64,000 nucleotides of DNA from Candidatus Melainabacteria bacterium (GCA_013288645.1 JABDBL010000001.1:62001-126000); one strand, 5' to 3'; positions 55,363 to 64,000 are shown, counted from the stretch's first letter. The notes: generated from the sequence alone by a model not told the origin. Made by a program: numbers and translations.

Positions 55363-55397
55363 TTGATGTCTTGAATGACTTATGGCATAATTGCCAT
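55363..55397 (+). promoter_or_regulatory. Promoter and operator of the TumE/TumA-like pair
   Basis: TTGATG (55363-55368), a 17-base spacer and CATAAT (55386-55391) form a plausible promoter. A perfect six-base inverted repeat ATGGCA-TAAT-TGCCAT (55382-55397) overlaps the -10 box and ends at the toxin ATG, a good place for autorepression. The ATG starts seven bases after the -10, so the message would be leaderless or nearly so. Confidence 0.55.
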
Positions 55398-55688
55398 ATG
55401 GACGCCGAATTACTTAGTTATTTCAAGCAGGATTTTAAGGATGGCACCGTTATTGAAGCAGTTGTATGGAAGGTGCCGAAAGATAAAGAGCGTTCTCACG
55501 GCTTTAAATATCGTCTTTATTTTGGCAAATTAGATGGTACATGTATTACTAGATATGATAATGAAAAAGGTAAGGGTGATCACCGTCATATTGGTAAGAG
55601 AGAAGAGGTTTATCAGTTTATTAGTCTGGAAAAATTGTTAAATGATTTCAAACAGGATGTGCGCAAGTATAGGAAACGAATGAAATGA
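55398..55688 (+). CDS. TumE-like toxin (DUF6516)
   Basis: A 96-residue protein starting at ATG 55398. It matches the TumE/DUF6516 pattern: HGFKYRLYFGKLDGTC, then the conserved RYDNEKGKGDHRHIG, then YQFISLEKLLNDFKQDVRKY. Toxins of this group are found next to DNA-binding antitoxins; their target is not well established. No Shine-Dalgarno is present, and the promoter spacing points to leaderless translation. The frame is open upstream to 55353, but that would precede the promoter. Its stop codon overlaps the next gene by four bases (ATGA). Confidence 0.75.
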   Translation: MDAELLSYFKQDFKDGTVIEAVVWKVPKDKERSHGFKYRLYFGKLDGTCITRYDNEKGKGDHRHIGKREEVYQFISLEKLLNDFKQDVRKYRKRMK

Positions 55689-56083
55689 GTAAGACTAAGA
55701 CAAAAAATCAGAAGAAACAAAAGCAACTTTTAATAGGTATTAGAAGCGAAGATGATTTATTTGATGAACTTAGCACAGCATTTAGATTAGCTGAAGATGG
55801 GCTTTCAACTAAACCTTTGAATCATTTGTATTTTGAAAGTGCCAGTCATATGTGGAAGAAGCTTACTCCATGTCGAATGGAACTTATTTATGCTTTACGT
55901 AAGCATGGTGCTATGAGTATAAGAAAATTGGCAGCTTTGTTGCAGCGCGATTATAAAAGTATTCATAGAGATATACAAATACTCTTGCCTATTGATTTAG
56001 TACAGAAGACTGAGGATGGTCTTATTGTTGTTCCCTGGGATGCGATTCTAATTGATTTGCATGTGACTGGCGTGGCTGCATAA
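55685..56083 (+). CDS. HTH antitoxin of the TumE partner type (HVO_A0114-like)
   Basis: A 132-residue protein with a basic N-terminal tail (KTKTKNQKKQKQ) and a winged-helix core. The core reads LTPCRMELIYALRKHGAMSI, then RKLAALLQRDYKSIHRDIQI, and VQKTEDGLIVVPWDAI. This is the DNA-binding partner that commonly follows DUF6516 toxins. It should bind the toxin and the inverted repeat at 55382-55397 to repress the pair. It is the second gene of a toxin-first operon, joined by an ATGA overlap. Confidence 0.75.
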   Translation: MSKTKTKNQKKQKQLLIGIRSEDDLFDELSTAFRLAEDGLSTKPLNHLYFESASHMWKKLTPCRMELIYALRKHGAMSIRKLAALLQRDYKSIHRDIQILLPIDLVQKTEDGLIVVPWDAILIDLHVTGVAA

Positions 56084-56124
56084 TATTTTTAGAGATCACT
56101 GAATTTGTGACTTCTCATAACAAT

Positions 56125-57078
56125 TTAATCAATCTTTGGTCTATTTTGAAAAAGTAACAGCTGTTCTTTGCGAGCGTGGAGCAGTTTATTTAGATCATCT
56201 TTTTGTGGGACAAATCCTGTAGGTAATACAAACCAGCCTAAGTCAGAGCGGATGAGGAAAAGATTTGGATGTAAATTCTTTATACTCTTTATTTGTTCCC
56301 ACTTAAGACTTTGCGTGCGAGAACCTAATCGCAAAAATAAATCTGTATTGCTAACCCGTATAAGCGAAGGTGATTTATATACTTGCACCCACATTAGCCA
56401 GGGCACAATGAGAAAAAGAACCAAGATAGGTAAATCCCAGAGATGTAAATTCCCGAGAGTTTTCCCTGCTATGTAAGACTGTCCCATAGTGTACAGAGAA
56501 CATATTAAGGCGATAATTACAGCTATTCCGGCGTCCTTTGCGCCATCGAACACATATTGTGAGATTCTATGCGACCAATCATAGCTTGCAATAGGTACAG
56601 AAATATGATTTTGAATAGAATCAATGAAGCCTGAATTGTTCAGTAAGCTGCCAGCAAGGAAAAATTCATCATTTTTGGTAAGTAAAAGATATTCGCCATC
56701 TTGAATAGGAAAAAAATCTACAATGTCTTTCCAATTGATTTTTTTATGAAAAAATAATGAACGGACTTCCATCCCAGTATCGGATTTAGTAATTTCACAA
56801 ATATACCTCAGCTGGTGGTTAATGCTATCAAGTAAAAGCAAGAGCACAATAAGATAAACAATAGCAAAAATGGGTAGCATGATCAGGGCACGACTACTGT
56901 CTATGTACCATGCAATGATTAATAATGCAGGAGAACTAATTAGAAACACAATAGATGTTTTTGCCGGAGGAGTTAATAGTCTTTGCCACCAATCTTTTAG
57001 TTGCTGCCCTTCCAGTTTATAAAAATCGTTGTCGGAACATGCGGACAGATTGTTTTGATCGTTGTTGTTGTTCGGCAT
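56125..57078 (-). CDS. Membrane protein with bacterial PH-like domains
   Basis: A 317-residue protein. Two pairs of transmembrane helices (TSIVFLISSPALLIIAWYI, then ALIMLPIFAIVYLIVLLLLL; and IAVIIALICSLYTMGQ, then LPILVLFLIVPWLMWV) each precede a soluble domain. These have bPH-like features: HKKINWKDIVDFFPIQDGEY and LRLGSRTQSLKWEQIKSIKN. Bacterial PH-like domains bind proteins or lipids. Function unknown. It follows dxs by 15 bases on the same strand. Confidence 0.55.
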   Translation of the reverse strand: MPNNNNDQNNLSACSDNDFYKLEGQQLKDWWQRLLTPPAKTSIVFLISSPALLIIAWYIDSSRALIMLPIFAIVYLIVLLLLLDSINHQLRYICEITKSDTGMEVRSLFFHKKINWKDIVDFFPIQDGEYLLLTKNDEFFLAGSLLNNSGFIDSIQNHISVPIASYDWSHRISQYVFDGAKDAGIAVIIALICSLYTMGQSYIAGKTLGNLHLWDLPILVLFLIVPWLMWVQVYKSPSLIRVSNTDLFLRLGSRTQSLKWEQIKSIKNLHPNLFLIRSDLGWFVLPTGFVPQKDDLNKLLHARKEQLLLFQNRPKID

Positions 57079-57093
57079 GCTTTTGATATTGGT

Positions 57094-59106
57094 TTAAGCG
57101 GTTATAGTGTTAATAAAATTAGCTATTGATTGAGGGTCTAGGCCCTGGTTTTGCAATAAAATATTTCTGGCGCCGTGTTCGACGAATTGATCTTGTACGC
57201 CTAAGCAGAAAATTTCTGGTTGTTTTTGCTTGGGATCTTTCAATTTTTTGTTGGATGCCCACTCCAGTATTGCCGTACCGAAGCCGCCTGTTAAGCAAGC
57301 TTCTTCCAGCGTGATCATCTTTTTTGTGGACTTAAATAAGACATTGAGCATGAACTCGTCCAAGGGTTTGCTGCTGCGAGCATTAATGAGTATGGGTAAA
57401 GACGGTTCAGATCCATTTGATTTATTGCTGATCAGTTTTAAAGCCTGTATCCCGGTATCGACCATCGAGCCGTAAGCGAGAATAGCTAAATCACCGGATT
57501 TACTAGAGTAATCAGTTTCTATTATTTCCCAGTTAGCGTAGTCTATTTCGGTAAATTTATTGTTTTGCATATTTTCGGCAGCAATAGCTTGCGAGCGCGG
57601 GAAGCGGATAGCTACTGGCCCATCTGCGTTTTTGAGAGCGGAGAAAAGCATATTGCGCAATTCAATGGCGTCTTTAGGAGCTAGTACTTTGAAGTTGGGG
57701 ATACTGCGCAAATAAGCAATATCAAAAACACCTTGGTGTGTTTCTCCGTCTTCAACCAAACCGGCTCTATCAATGCCAAAAATAACTGGTAATTTTAAAA
57801 TGGCAACATCATGAATTACCTGATCCATGGCTCGTTGTAAAAACGTAGAGTAAATTGAAACGACTGGTTTTAGCCCTGCTTTAGCCATACCAGCAGCCAT
57901 TGTGACAGCATGCTGTTCGCAAATGGCTACATCAAAGAAGCGTTCTGGATAAGCTTTACCGAATTTCACTACCCCACTGCCTTCGGCTGTTGCTGGTGTA
58001 ATGACCACCATATTTTGTTCTATGGGAGCTAATTCGATTAACGCCTGCGAAAATACTTCTGAATAAGTTTTGCCTTTTGTTTTTACCGGTTGTGCTTTGT
58101 AAGGAACAGGCTCATTGTTTTTAGCAGAGGGTTCAGCTAAAGCGGGCTCTAAGCTGTGGGCACTGACGCCATGATATTTAATTGCATTTTGTTCAGCAGG
58201 AGCATACCCTTTTCCTTTTTGTGTGATTATATGCACTAATTGAGGTGTATTTTTATCTTTAACTTCATTGAGGGCAGCAATAACAGCTTGGATATTATGT
58301 CCATCAATCGGACCACTATAATCAACACCAAGTTTTTCGAAGACAATACCAGGTGTTTCAATTTTAGCTTTAGCTTCTTTTTTAACCAGCTCGATCATTG
58401 TTCTTAAGTCAGTATCCAGGGGAGCTTGATCTAGCTTATCCTCTATTTGATGGATTTTTTCTTTAATATCGCGATAAAAATAAGTTTCCTTGATGCGCTT
58501 CATGTACTGGGAGAAACCGCCTACGTTTTCACTAATAGACATTTCGTTGTCATTAAGGATTATAAGGACGTCTTTACCCAGATGTCCTAGGTGATTTATC
58601 GCCTCTAAAGCCATGCCGCCTGTTAAACCGCCGTCACCAATTAAAGCAATCACTTTATGTTTTTGACTCAATAAGTCTCTGGCAATGGCCATGCCCACTG
58701 CCAAAGAAACAGAAGTTGAACTATGACCAGCCAAGAACGCATCATGTTCGCTTTCTAGAGGATTTATAAAGCCGCTCAGTCCTTTGTATTGTCTAAGGGT
58801 ATCAAATTGATCACGTCTACTTGTAAGCATTTTGTGTACATAGCATTGATGTCCAACATCAAATAAAATTTTGTCCGTAGGCGAGTTGAATACATAATGC
58901 AAAGCCAAAGTTATTTCAACAATGCCTAAATTAGAAGCCAGGTGTCCACCTGTTTTATTGAGATTGCAAACAATTTCTTCTCTTATTTCTTTCGCTAAGG
59001 CAGTTAATTCGTCCACAGAAAGAATTTTCACATCTTTGGACGAAGTGATTTTGTTTAATAATGAATTAACCAGAACAGAATTTACGTGATTGGCTAAAGC
59101 AAACAT
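57094..59106 (-). CDS. dxs: 1-deoxy-D-xylulose-5-phosphate synthase
   Basis: A thiamine diphosphate enzyme of 670 residues that joins pyruvate and glyceraldehyde 3-phosphate, the first step of the MEP route to isoprenoids. It has the N-terminal HLASNLGIVEITLALHYVF, the TPP motif IGDGGLTGGMALEAIN, and VGHQCYVHKML. The second transketolase-like half has CEQHAVTMAAGMAKAGL, then GIDRAGLVEDGETHQGVFDI. The C-terminal domain carries ARSSKPLD. Length is slightly above average. It lies upstream of the bPH-like gene. Confidence 0.97.
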   Translation of the reverse strand: MFALANHVNSVLVNSLLNKITSSKDVKILSVDELTALAKEIREEIVCNLNKTGGHLASNLGIVEITLALHYVFNSPTDKILFDVGHQCYVHKMLTSRRDQFDTLRQYKGLSGFINPLESEHDAFLAGHSSTSVSLAVGMAIARDLLSQKHKVIALIGDGGLTGGMALEAINHLGHLGKDVLIILNDNEMSISENVGGFSQYMKRIKETYFYRDIKEKIHQIEDKLDQAPLDTDLRTMIELVKKEAKAKIETPGIVFEKLGVDYSGPIDGHNIQAVIAALNEVKDKNTPQLVHIITQKGKGYAPAEQNAIKYHGVSAHSLEPALAEPSAKNNEPVPYKAQPVKTKGKTYSEVFSQALIELAPIEQNMVVITPATAEGSGVVKFGKAYPERFFDVAICEQHAVTMAAGMAKAGLKPVVSIYSTFLQRAMDQVIHDVAILKLPVIFGIDRAGLVEDGETHQGVFDIAYLRSIPNFKVLAPKDAIELRNMLFSALKNADGPVAIRFPRSQAIAAENMQNNKFTEIDYANWEIIETDYSSKSGDLAILAYGSMVDTGIQALKLISNKSNGSEPSLPILINARSSKPLDEFMLNVLFKSTKKMITLEEACLTGGFGTAILEWASNKKLKDPKQKQPEIFCLGVQDQFVEHGARNILLQNQGLDPQSIANFINTITA

Positions 59107-59343
59107 TGTTTAAATGCCCAGACGAATTTATACTGAAAGAAGTGAGGACCCTTTTATGATAATGTTCCTTGATCAGCTTAATACATTCGGTACTTAAATA
59201 ATTGATTCGTGAATCTAGATATAAAATCTATAGAAAACTATTAGATGTTAAAACGCTAAATATACGGTTCAATACTGACAATTAAGCGGCAATATTAAAT
59301 ATTGGTCATGTAATTCCAGTCACTGTTTCTCTTTCGAGAATAA

Positions 59344-61263
59344 ATGCTTAGTCAATATCAACCACTATTTCTTAAATACCGACCGCAAGCCATATCAGAA
59401 CTTGTGGGACAGCAGCATATTACTGTTACGCTCACCAATGCTATTAAATATAATAGAATTTCTCATGCTTACCTTTTTACAGGTCCTCGCGGAACAGGCA
59501 AAACCTCGGCTGCCCGCATTTTTGCTAAGTCTCTAAACTGTGAATTAGGGCCTATTGCTGAACCATGTCAGAAATGTACCAGCTGTATCGAAATCAAACA
59601 AGGAATCTCTCCTTCAGTATTTGAAATTGATGCGGCTTCTAATAATAGTGTGGATGATGCTCGTTTGTTAATTGAGAGAGCACCGCTGTCTGCTTGTGGT
59701 GGCAGATTTAAACTATATATTATTGATGAATGTCACATGCTCACAAAAGAAGCCTTCAATGCCTTGCTAAAAACAATTGAAGAGCCTCCGGCTAACGTTA
59801 TATTCATTCTTGCTACTACTGAAGAACATAAAGTTTTACCGACTATAGTCAGTCGCTGTCAGAAACTTATTTTTCGTCTAATTAATGAACAAGCAATGCT
59901 TGCACATTTAGAGTCTATTTCAGCAAAAGAGAATATTTTTATTGAAAAAGAAGCGTTAAGCGCTTTAGTCACACGGGCTAACGGTGGGCTTAGAGACGCT
60001 GTAAGTTTGTTGGATCAAATTAGCTTGTTGGGTGGTAATGGGCAGGCTATTTCAACTCATGATGTATTATTGCTTACCGGTGCATTGCCTGAAGACATTT
60101 TAAATCTCATGTGTGCTCATATCTTTAAAGGAGAGGGAAAAGAAGTCCTTTCTTTACTGCAAGAGCTTTTTGCTTCCGGACGCGAAGCACATTTAATAGC
60201 TTCCGAACTGGCCAAACACATGCTCAATATTGTAAAGGCATCTTATGGAGAAAAGCAATCTGGTCAATGCCATTTTCTTGTCGATTTAGCCAAACTTGTG
60301 GATCAAAACGAATTAATACAAATGATTGAAGAAGTTGATCGTTTGGAAATTTCTTGTCGTCGATCAAGTCAACCAATAATGAATCTCGAAATTGGACTAC
60401 TCTCTTTATGCCAACGTTTAGACATTGCTCAATGGAAAAATGTTGAGTCACGTTTGCAAAAGCTAGAAAATGCTCTTAGATTAAATGGTGGTAGTGCGGG
60501 TATTGTAGAACAAAATCTGATTAAACAGGACAAGCCGATCAATACGAAATTGTCTGACGATGTACCAGTATTGTTGAGCCCCGAAGCCAAGAATTTGCTC
60601 GATAATTCAGTGAACAAGATAATAAAAGAAAGTATTGAGTCGGTTGGTAAAGTCGAAGAAAATATTTCAGCTGGTCTGGACAAGCTCCATGTAAATGTTT
60701 CTTCTGAAGAAGAGAAGCCTACGCAAATAGATTTCATTGAGTCTGCAGGGGTAAAAGAGATAGCTTTTGTTAAAGAACCAGATAAGAATAATATAGATAT
60801 TGCATGGCAAAATATTCTTGCTGAGTTACAACGTCGTCATTTGCCGACTTTTTCTCTGGTTTCAACACATGCTTTTCCAATTGAAATAACCGATACTGTT
60901 TTGACTATTGGTGTTTTTGTGGAAAACTTTCAAAAAATGATTGAAAACAAAGTTGAATATATAAAAGGGGCCGCTTTCGCTTGTGATTTTGATAAAGACT
61001 TAAAAGTAATGATTAAGGTGCAAGCTGATGGTCAAATAGCATCTGCTGGCCAAAAAAAAAACCAAATAAATGACTCTGGCCTAGGCACAGGAGCAGCTTT
61101 CGAAATGGCCTCGGTGCCACTCAATATGAGTGATCAAGGACCAGCTCTGGCTAAAGCTGCCGATTTGAGAACAAATGACGAAAAACAAGAACAAGCGGCA
61201 GCAAAAGAAGCTTATCGTTTGTTTGAAGGTCCTGGTTCGCGTTACATTGCGCCTAGCCAGTAA
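59344..61263 (+). CDS. dnaX: DNA polymerase III subunits gamma/tau
   Basis: A 639-residue clamp-loader ATPase. Walker A is FTGPRGTGKTSAARIFAKSL. The zinc-binding Cys residues follow (CELGPIAEPCQKCTSC). Walker B and the sensor region read IIDECHMLTKEAFNALLKTI and ILATTEEHKVLPTIVSRCQ. The N-terminal 350 residues form the AAA+ and lid domains; the rest is a variable tail. It loads the beta clamp with DnaE and holoenzyme partners. A run of ten A residues at 61052-61061 near codon 571 could slip to give a shorter product. The 3' end overlaps the convergent acyP gene by 11 bases. Confidence 0.95.
   Translation: MLSQYQPLFLKYRPQAISELVGQQHITVTLTNAIKYNRISHAYLFTGPRGTGKTSAARIFAKSLNCELGPIAEPCQKCTSCIEIKQGISPSVFEIDAASNNSVDDARLLIERAPLSACGGRFKLYIIDECHMLTKEAFNALLKTIEEPPANVIFILATTEEHKVLPTIVSRCQKLIFRLINEQAMLAHLESISAKENIFIEKEALSALVTRANGGLRDAVSLLDQISLLGGNGQAISTHDVLLLTGALPEDILNLMCAHIFKGEGKEVLSLLQELFASGREAHLIASELAKHMLNIVKASYGEKQSGQCHFLVDLAKLVDQNELIQMIEEVDRLEISCRRSSQPIMNLEIGLLSLCQRLDIAQWKNVESRLQKLENALRLNGGSAGIVEQNLIKQDKPINTKLSDDVPVLLSPEAKNLLDNSVNKIIKESIESVGKVEENISAGLDKLHVNVSSEEEKPTQIDFIESAGVKEIAFVKEPDKNNIDIAWQNILAELQRRHLPTFSLVSTHAFPIEITDTVLTIGVFVENFQKMIENKVEYIKGAAFACDFDKDLKVMIKVQADGQIASAGQKKNQINDSGLGTGAAFEMASVPLNMSDQGPALAKAADLRTNDEKQEQAAAKEAYRLFEGPGSRYIAPSQ
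61052..61061 (+). other. A10 homopolymer in dnaX (possible slippage site)
   Basis: Within dnaX the reading CAA AAA AAA AAC holds ten A in a row. A gain of one A or a -1 shift leads to AAA CCA AAT AAA TGA, and a +1 shift leads to ACC AAA TAA, so both other frames stop within about six codons. The product would be a chain about 570-575 residues long. In Thermus dnaX an A9 run makes the gamma form by transcript slippage. Here only the sequence pattern is seen; slippage is not shown. Confidence 0.45.
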
Positions 61264-61543
61264 TTTCGAATTCTTGAGCTAGGGGCATTATAAAGCCGTC
61301 TTCTTTATTCTCAAGCCATTCAACAATAGTATTTGTTACCTGTGCCCGCGCTGGTCCTGTTTTACACCAAGCAATATATTCTAGAAGCGAGCTTTCTACG
61401 CCCATGGCTTCAGATAAAACATTGCCGTCGGGCAAATTTTTTATCCAGCCTCCTAATTTAAGAGTTTTTGCTTGTTGGCGTGCACTTTGGCGAAAGAAAA
61501 CGCCCTGCACTTTGCCTGTTATTAGGATGCGCACTTTTGCCAT
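61253..61543 (-). CDS. acyP: Acylphosphatase
   Basis: A 96-residue enzyme that hydrolyses acyl phosphates such as acetyl or carbamoyl phosphate in the cytoplasm. The conserved loop KVQGVFFRQSARQQA holds the catalytic Arg18, and GGWIKNLPDGNV holds Asn36. The single alpha/beta domain has normal length. It stands alone and overlaps the dnaX end by 11 bases tail to tail. Confidence 0.95.
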   Translation of the reverse strand: MAKVRILITGKVQGVFFRQSARQQAKTLKLGGWIKNLPDGNVLSEAMGVESSLLEYIAWCKTGPARAQVTNTIVEWLENKEDGFIMPLAQEFEITG

Positions 61544-61721
61544 TTCAATCTTTATTTTTCTGCTGCAATTTCATTTTTTAACTATTTATTGATTGCATAT
61601 CCGAAATTTTATATCAAGGTGGTGTTTTGGTCATAGTCACTACTTAACGTTAATCACTAATAAGGGCTAGAATATAGAAACTGACTGTTTGGTAAGTGCG
61701 GAACGGGCGGGATTTAGGCTA

Positions 61722-63419
61722 ATGCAGGATGAAGACCGAGAACTCAGTAATTTAAGCTCTGAGACTATACAAAAGGCGATTGACGCAGTGAGAGCCCAGG
61801 CTTGGGATATCAATCCTTTTACCGTAGCTGACGAGCTTAAAGTTTCAAGGTCAGCTATTTATCGCCACGCTGAGATAATGAAACTGATAATTGCTGCCCG
61901 GGGCGGCGACTTTGGCATGGATGTGCAGACATCTTCGGACCTTACTTGGCAGCTTAGACAGTTAGAGCTGCAGAACAATGAATTAAAAGAAAGGTTAGCC
62001 ATAAGCGGCTCACAAAAAACTAGCTCACATAAAGCTAATGTATCAATCAAGCCAAGCGAAGAAATTAGTGATAATTTAACCCTGGTTAAAAACAAAGAGA
62101 CTGATAAAGCAGAGGAAGTCACATTCAATTTTGCGAATAACGGTCCTCAGATGAGTGATTATTTTAATCAATTAGCTCACATGTCCTGGAAGGACATAGA
62201 GACCGTTTATTACTTCAAAGTGTCATCGCTAAAAGACTATGCCAAAAATCTTCTCAGTGTTGACGCGAAGTTAAGGCTCACAAGTGGTGAGAGTATGGAA
62301 AATGCCTTGGCGCCAGGTGCAATATCTTACGGTTCACTAATTAGCCTAGAAGCGAATAAAGGCAATAAGCAAGCTTTGTCTATTTCTCCTTTTGCTCGAT
62401 TAAAGGGCGGATCTTTACCCAATCAAATAGAAAGAGATCCTGGCTCGGGCCAGAGCGTCAAAGGGCAAACCTTTGGAAAAATACTTAATCAGGCTGGTAT
62501 TGAGGTCCCTCCGGCGATTAAGCCTTCTTCTTTACCAATTGGAACGATTAAATTAGAAGAGGTCGTTTTGCCACTGGAGCGCTTAACAGGATCGCATCCT
62601 ATTATTGAACCCGAGAAGCCAGTCGATAAATCCGATACTGAGATATCTCGAGTTGTTGCCGAATTGCACAAGGACTTAGCCTCGAAAATTCGTGCTGGTT
62701 TGGGGGACACAGGCAATCATCTGGCCGTCCCAGAAACGCCGATCCCTCCTGATAGTGCGCCTGCCGAAATCAAGCTTATTTCTTTATTGAAAGACAAGCC
62801 TATAATGCCACAAAGCTCGGTTCCCCTCAAAAACAGCCAAACTGATACAGGTGATATGGCGATTCAGGAGAAAAGAGAGAGTAGTATTGAAGAAAAGCCT
62901 TCTGGTTCTGGTGATGAATTACGCGATCTAATACAAAGTCATATCAGAACTACTGCTGAACAAATGGCTGAATTTTCGCATGGATACTCAATCGGCAGTG
63001 GAAAAGAATTCGAGGTTTGGTTAAACAATCCTGCCCGTAGCAAATTTGTTGGTTCAACAAAAAGCTCAGAATCTCCGATTGTAGAAGAAGCAGATGTTAA
63101 GACTCCACCTAAAAATTTTCCCTTCAAACCACGAGTGGTGCCACCAGATGTAAGAAAGGCGTGTTTGATTTTAGGCGTGCGGCCTGATAATATTACGTAT
63201 GAAATTGCGCAAGAGTCCTGGAAGAGGGCGATAGCTGCACCCGGTGTTCATCCAGACCAAGGGGGAGATACAGAGCTGGCTGTATATTTGAATACAGCGA
63301 AGGACGTTCTTATGCGCTTTCTAGATGCTCAAGCACCCAAGCTGGGCAAAAAATTTGGACCATTTAAAGTTGAAAAAATTATCAAACCAAAAGCAGATAA
63401 ACCCAAGGACGAGCAATAG
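61722..63419 (+). CDS. HTH protein with C-terminal J domain
   Basis: A 565-residue soluble protein. The N-terminal part (FTVADELKVSRSAIYRHAEI, residues about 35-60) is a helix-turn-helix of the kind used to bind DNA, followed by a leucine-rich short coiled coil (LRQLELQNNELKERL). The middle 350 residues are low-complexity and rich in Lys, Ser, Pro and Glu. The C-terminal 70 residues have the J-domain layout with the intact motif GVHPDQGGD, which stimulates DnaK. The mix of DNA-binding and J domains is unusual. ATG 61722 was chosen; a TTG at 61689 is also in frame. der follows after 12 bases. Confidence 0.65.
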   Translation: MQDEDRELSNLSSETIQKAIDAVRAQAWDINPFTVADELKVSRSAIYRHAEIMKLIIAARGGDFGMDVQTSSDLTWQLRQLELQNNELKERLAISGSQKTSSHKANVSIKPSEEISDNLTLVKNKETDKAEEVTFNFANNGPQMSDYFNQLAHMSWKDIETVYYFKVSSLKDYAKNLLSVDAKLRLTSGESMENALAPGAISYGSLISLEANKGNKQALSISPFARLKGGSLPNQIERDPGSGQSVKGQTFGKILNQAGIEVPPAIKPSSLPIGTIKLEEVVLPLERLTGSHPIIEPEKPVDKSDTEISRVVAELHKDLASKIRAGLGDTGNHLAVPETPIPPDSAPAEIKLISLLKDKPIMPQSSVPLKNSQTDTGDMAIQEKRESSIEEKPSGSGDELRDLIQSHIRTTAEQMAEFSHGYSIGSGKEFEVWLNNPARSKFVGSTKSSESPIVEEADVKTPPKNFPFKPRVVPPDVRKACLILGVRPDNITYEIAQESWKRAIAAPGVHPDQGGDTELAVYLNTAKDVLMRFLDAQAPKLGKKFGPFKVEKIIKPKADKPKDEQ

Positions 63420-63431
63420 CGATATAGATCT

Positions 63432-64000
63432 ATGAATATTGTCGCAATTGTGGGTCGGCCTAATGTGGGTAAATCAACGCTATTCAATCGTATGGTTGGG
63501 ACTCGCACTGCCATTGTGGCTGATAGCCCTGGCATAACTCGCGACCGCCTTTATCACGAAGTTCATTGGGCAGGAGAAGATTTTCTAGTAATCGATACCG
63601 GTGGCATTATTCTGAATGATAAAGAAAAAATGTCGAAACAAGTGCTTGAACAAGTGGAACTTGCTCTCACAGAGGCAGATGTCATAATTTTTCTGGTCGA
63701 CGGGAAAAATGGATTCAATCCGTACGATGAAGATGTAGCTAAGATGCTCAGACGCACAGATAAGCCGGCCATACTGGCAGTAAACAAAATAGATACGCCA
63801 GCTGAAGCAAACAATGTTTTTGATTTTTATCGCCTTGGCTTAGGAGAACCTGTGTCATTGTCTGCTATGCGCGGAACCGGTGGAGTAGGAGATTTATTAG
63901 ATAGAGTAACTCAAGCTTTCCCTAAATCGTATAAAAAAAAGAAAGAAGAACCAAACGGCAATGAAGAGGAAGAATTAGAAGAAGCAGAGGAAACAAAAGA
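63432..64000 (+). CDS. der: GTPase Der (EngA), partial at right edge
   Basis: The first 189 residues of the double-GTPase Der, which acts in 50S ribosomal subunit assembly. The first G domain is complete: G1 GRPNVGKSTLFN, the switch segment GITRDRLYH, G3 DTGG and G4 NKID, and ends near residue 165. A Lys/Glu-rich linker (KKKKEEPNGNEEEELEEAEE) runs off the window; it is longer and more acidic than in most Der proteins. The second G domain lies outside. The ATG at 63432 has no strong ribosome binding site. Confidence 0.93.
   Translation, partial: MNIVAIVGRPNVGKSTLFNRMVGTRTAIVADSPGITRDRLYHEVHWAGEDFLVIDTGGIILNDKEKMSKQVLEQVELALTEADVIIFLVDGKNGFNPYDEDVAKMLRRTDKPAILAVNKIDTPAEANNVFDFYRLGLGEPVSLSAMRGTGGVGDLLDRVTQAFPKSYKKKKEEPNGNEEEELEEAEETK

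Overview
The window looks like chromosome from a free-living, low-GC (around 38-40 percent by eye), Gram-negative-type bacterium. It carries MEP-pathway dxs, a LolA-like protein, a TonB-C-like protein, SpoIID/LytB, DnaE-type Pol III and many short secreted or membrane proteins of no known family. The mix fits the non-photosynthetic Cyanobacteriota (Melainabacteria/Vampirovibrionia, possibly Obscuribacterales). That placement is inference; no rRNA or marker tree is available here, and no rRNA, tRNA, CRISPR array or intact insertion sequence was seen.

Layout. 1-11.2 kb: a truncated response regulator, a SpoIID-like protein, then a same-strand run of penicillin acylase, serA, a DUF3160 protein and a TPR protein, followed by a membrane GT-C-like protein. 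10.6-14.1 kb: a decayed MhpD-type hydratase gene, an orphan AbiEi-like antitoxin and serS with an elaborate leader. 14.3-25.1 kb: sbcC, a spermidine-synthase-like membrane fusion, a degenerate J-domain protein, and the purB-malQ pair. 25.1-34.1 kb: GC-rich tandem repeats, a universal stress protein, a degenerate multicopper oxidase, small secreted proteins and dnaE. 34.2-42.3 kb: ruvA, patatin, a DJ-1 family protein, an LprI-like protein, an amidohydrolase and a two-lobed aspartic protease. 42.5-49.9 kb: accessory DNA with a hipBA module of higher GC abutting a truncated alcohol dehydrogenase, a glycogen-debranching-type enzyme, an aldo/keto reductase and two decayed genes. 49.9-64 kb: an LRV-repeat protein, a tandem acyltransferase pair, a second copy of the repeats, the ybaB-recR-lolA-like operon, a TumE/TumA-like toxin-antitoxin pair, dxs, dnaX, acyP, an HTH/J-domain protein and the start of der.

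The most notable find is the serS leader (13395-13592). A near-consensus promoter lies directly before a 25-codon ORF encoding five serines within six codons. Mutually exclusive inverted repeats follow, then an intrinsic terminator whose 3' arm can instead pair with sequence just before the serS ribosome binding site. This is the architecture of ribosome-mediated transcription attenuation responding to seryl-tRNA supply. The leader peptide appears to be translated from an essentially leaderless transcript; the TumE toxin gene at 55.4 kb has the same promoter-to-ATG spacing.

The accessory parts show active gene decay: at least four gene remnants (MhpD, MFS-like C-terminus, alcohol dehydrogenase C-terminus, GNAT) and one further possible fragment. 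There are also two probable pseudoenzymes, a multicopper oxidase and an acyltransferase, each lacking catalytic residues.
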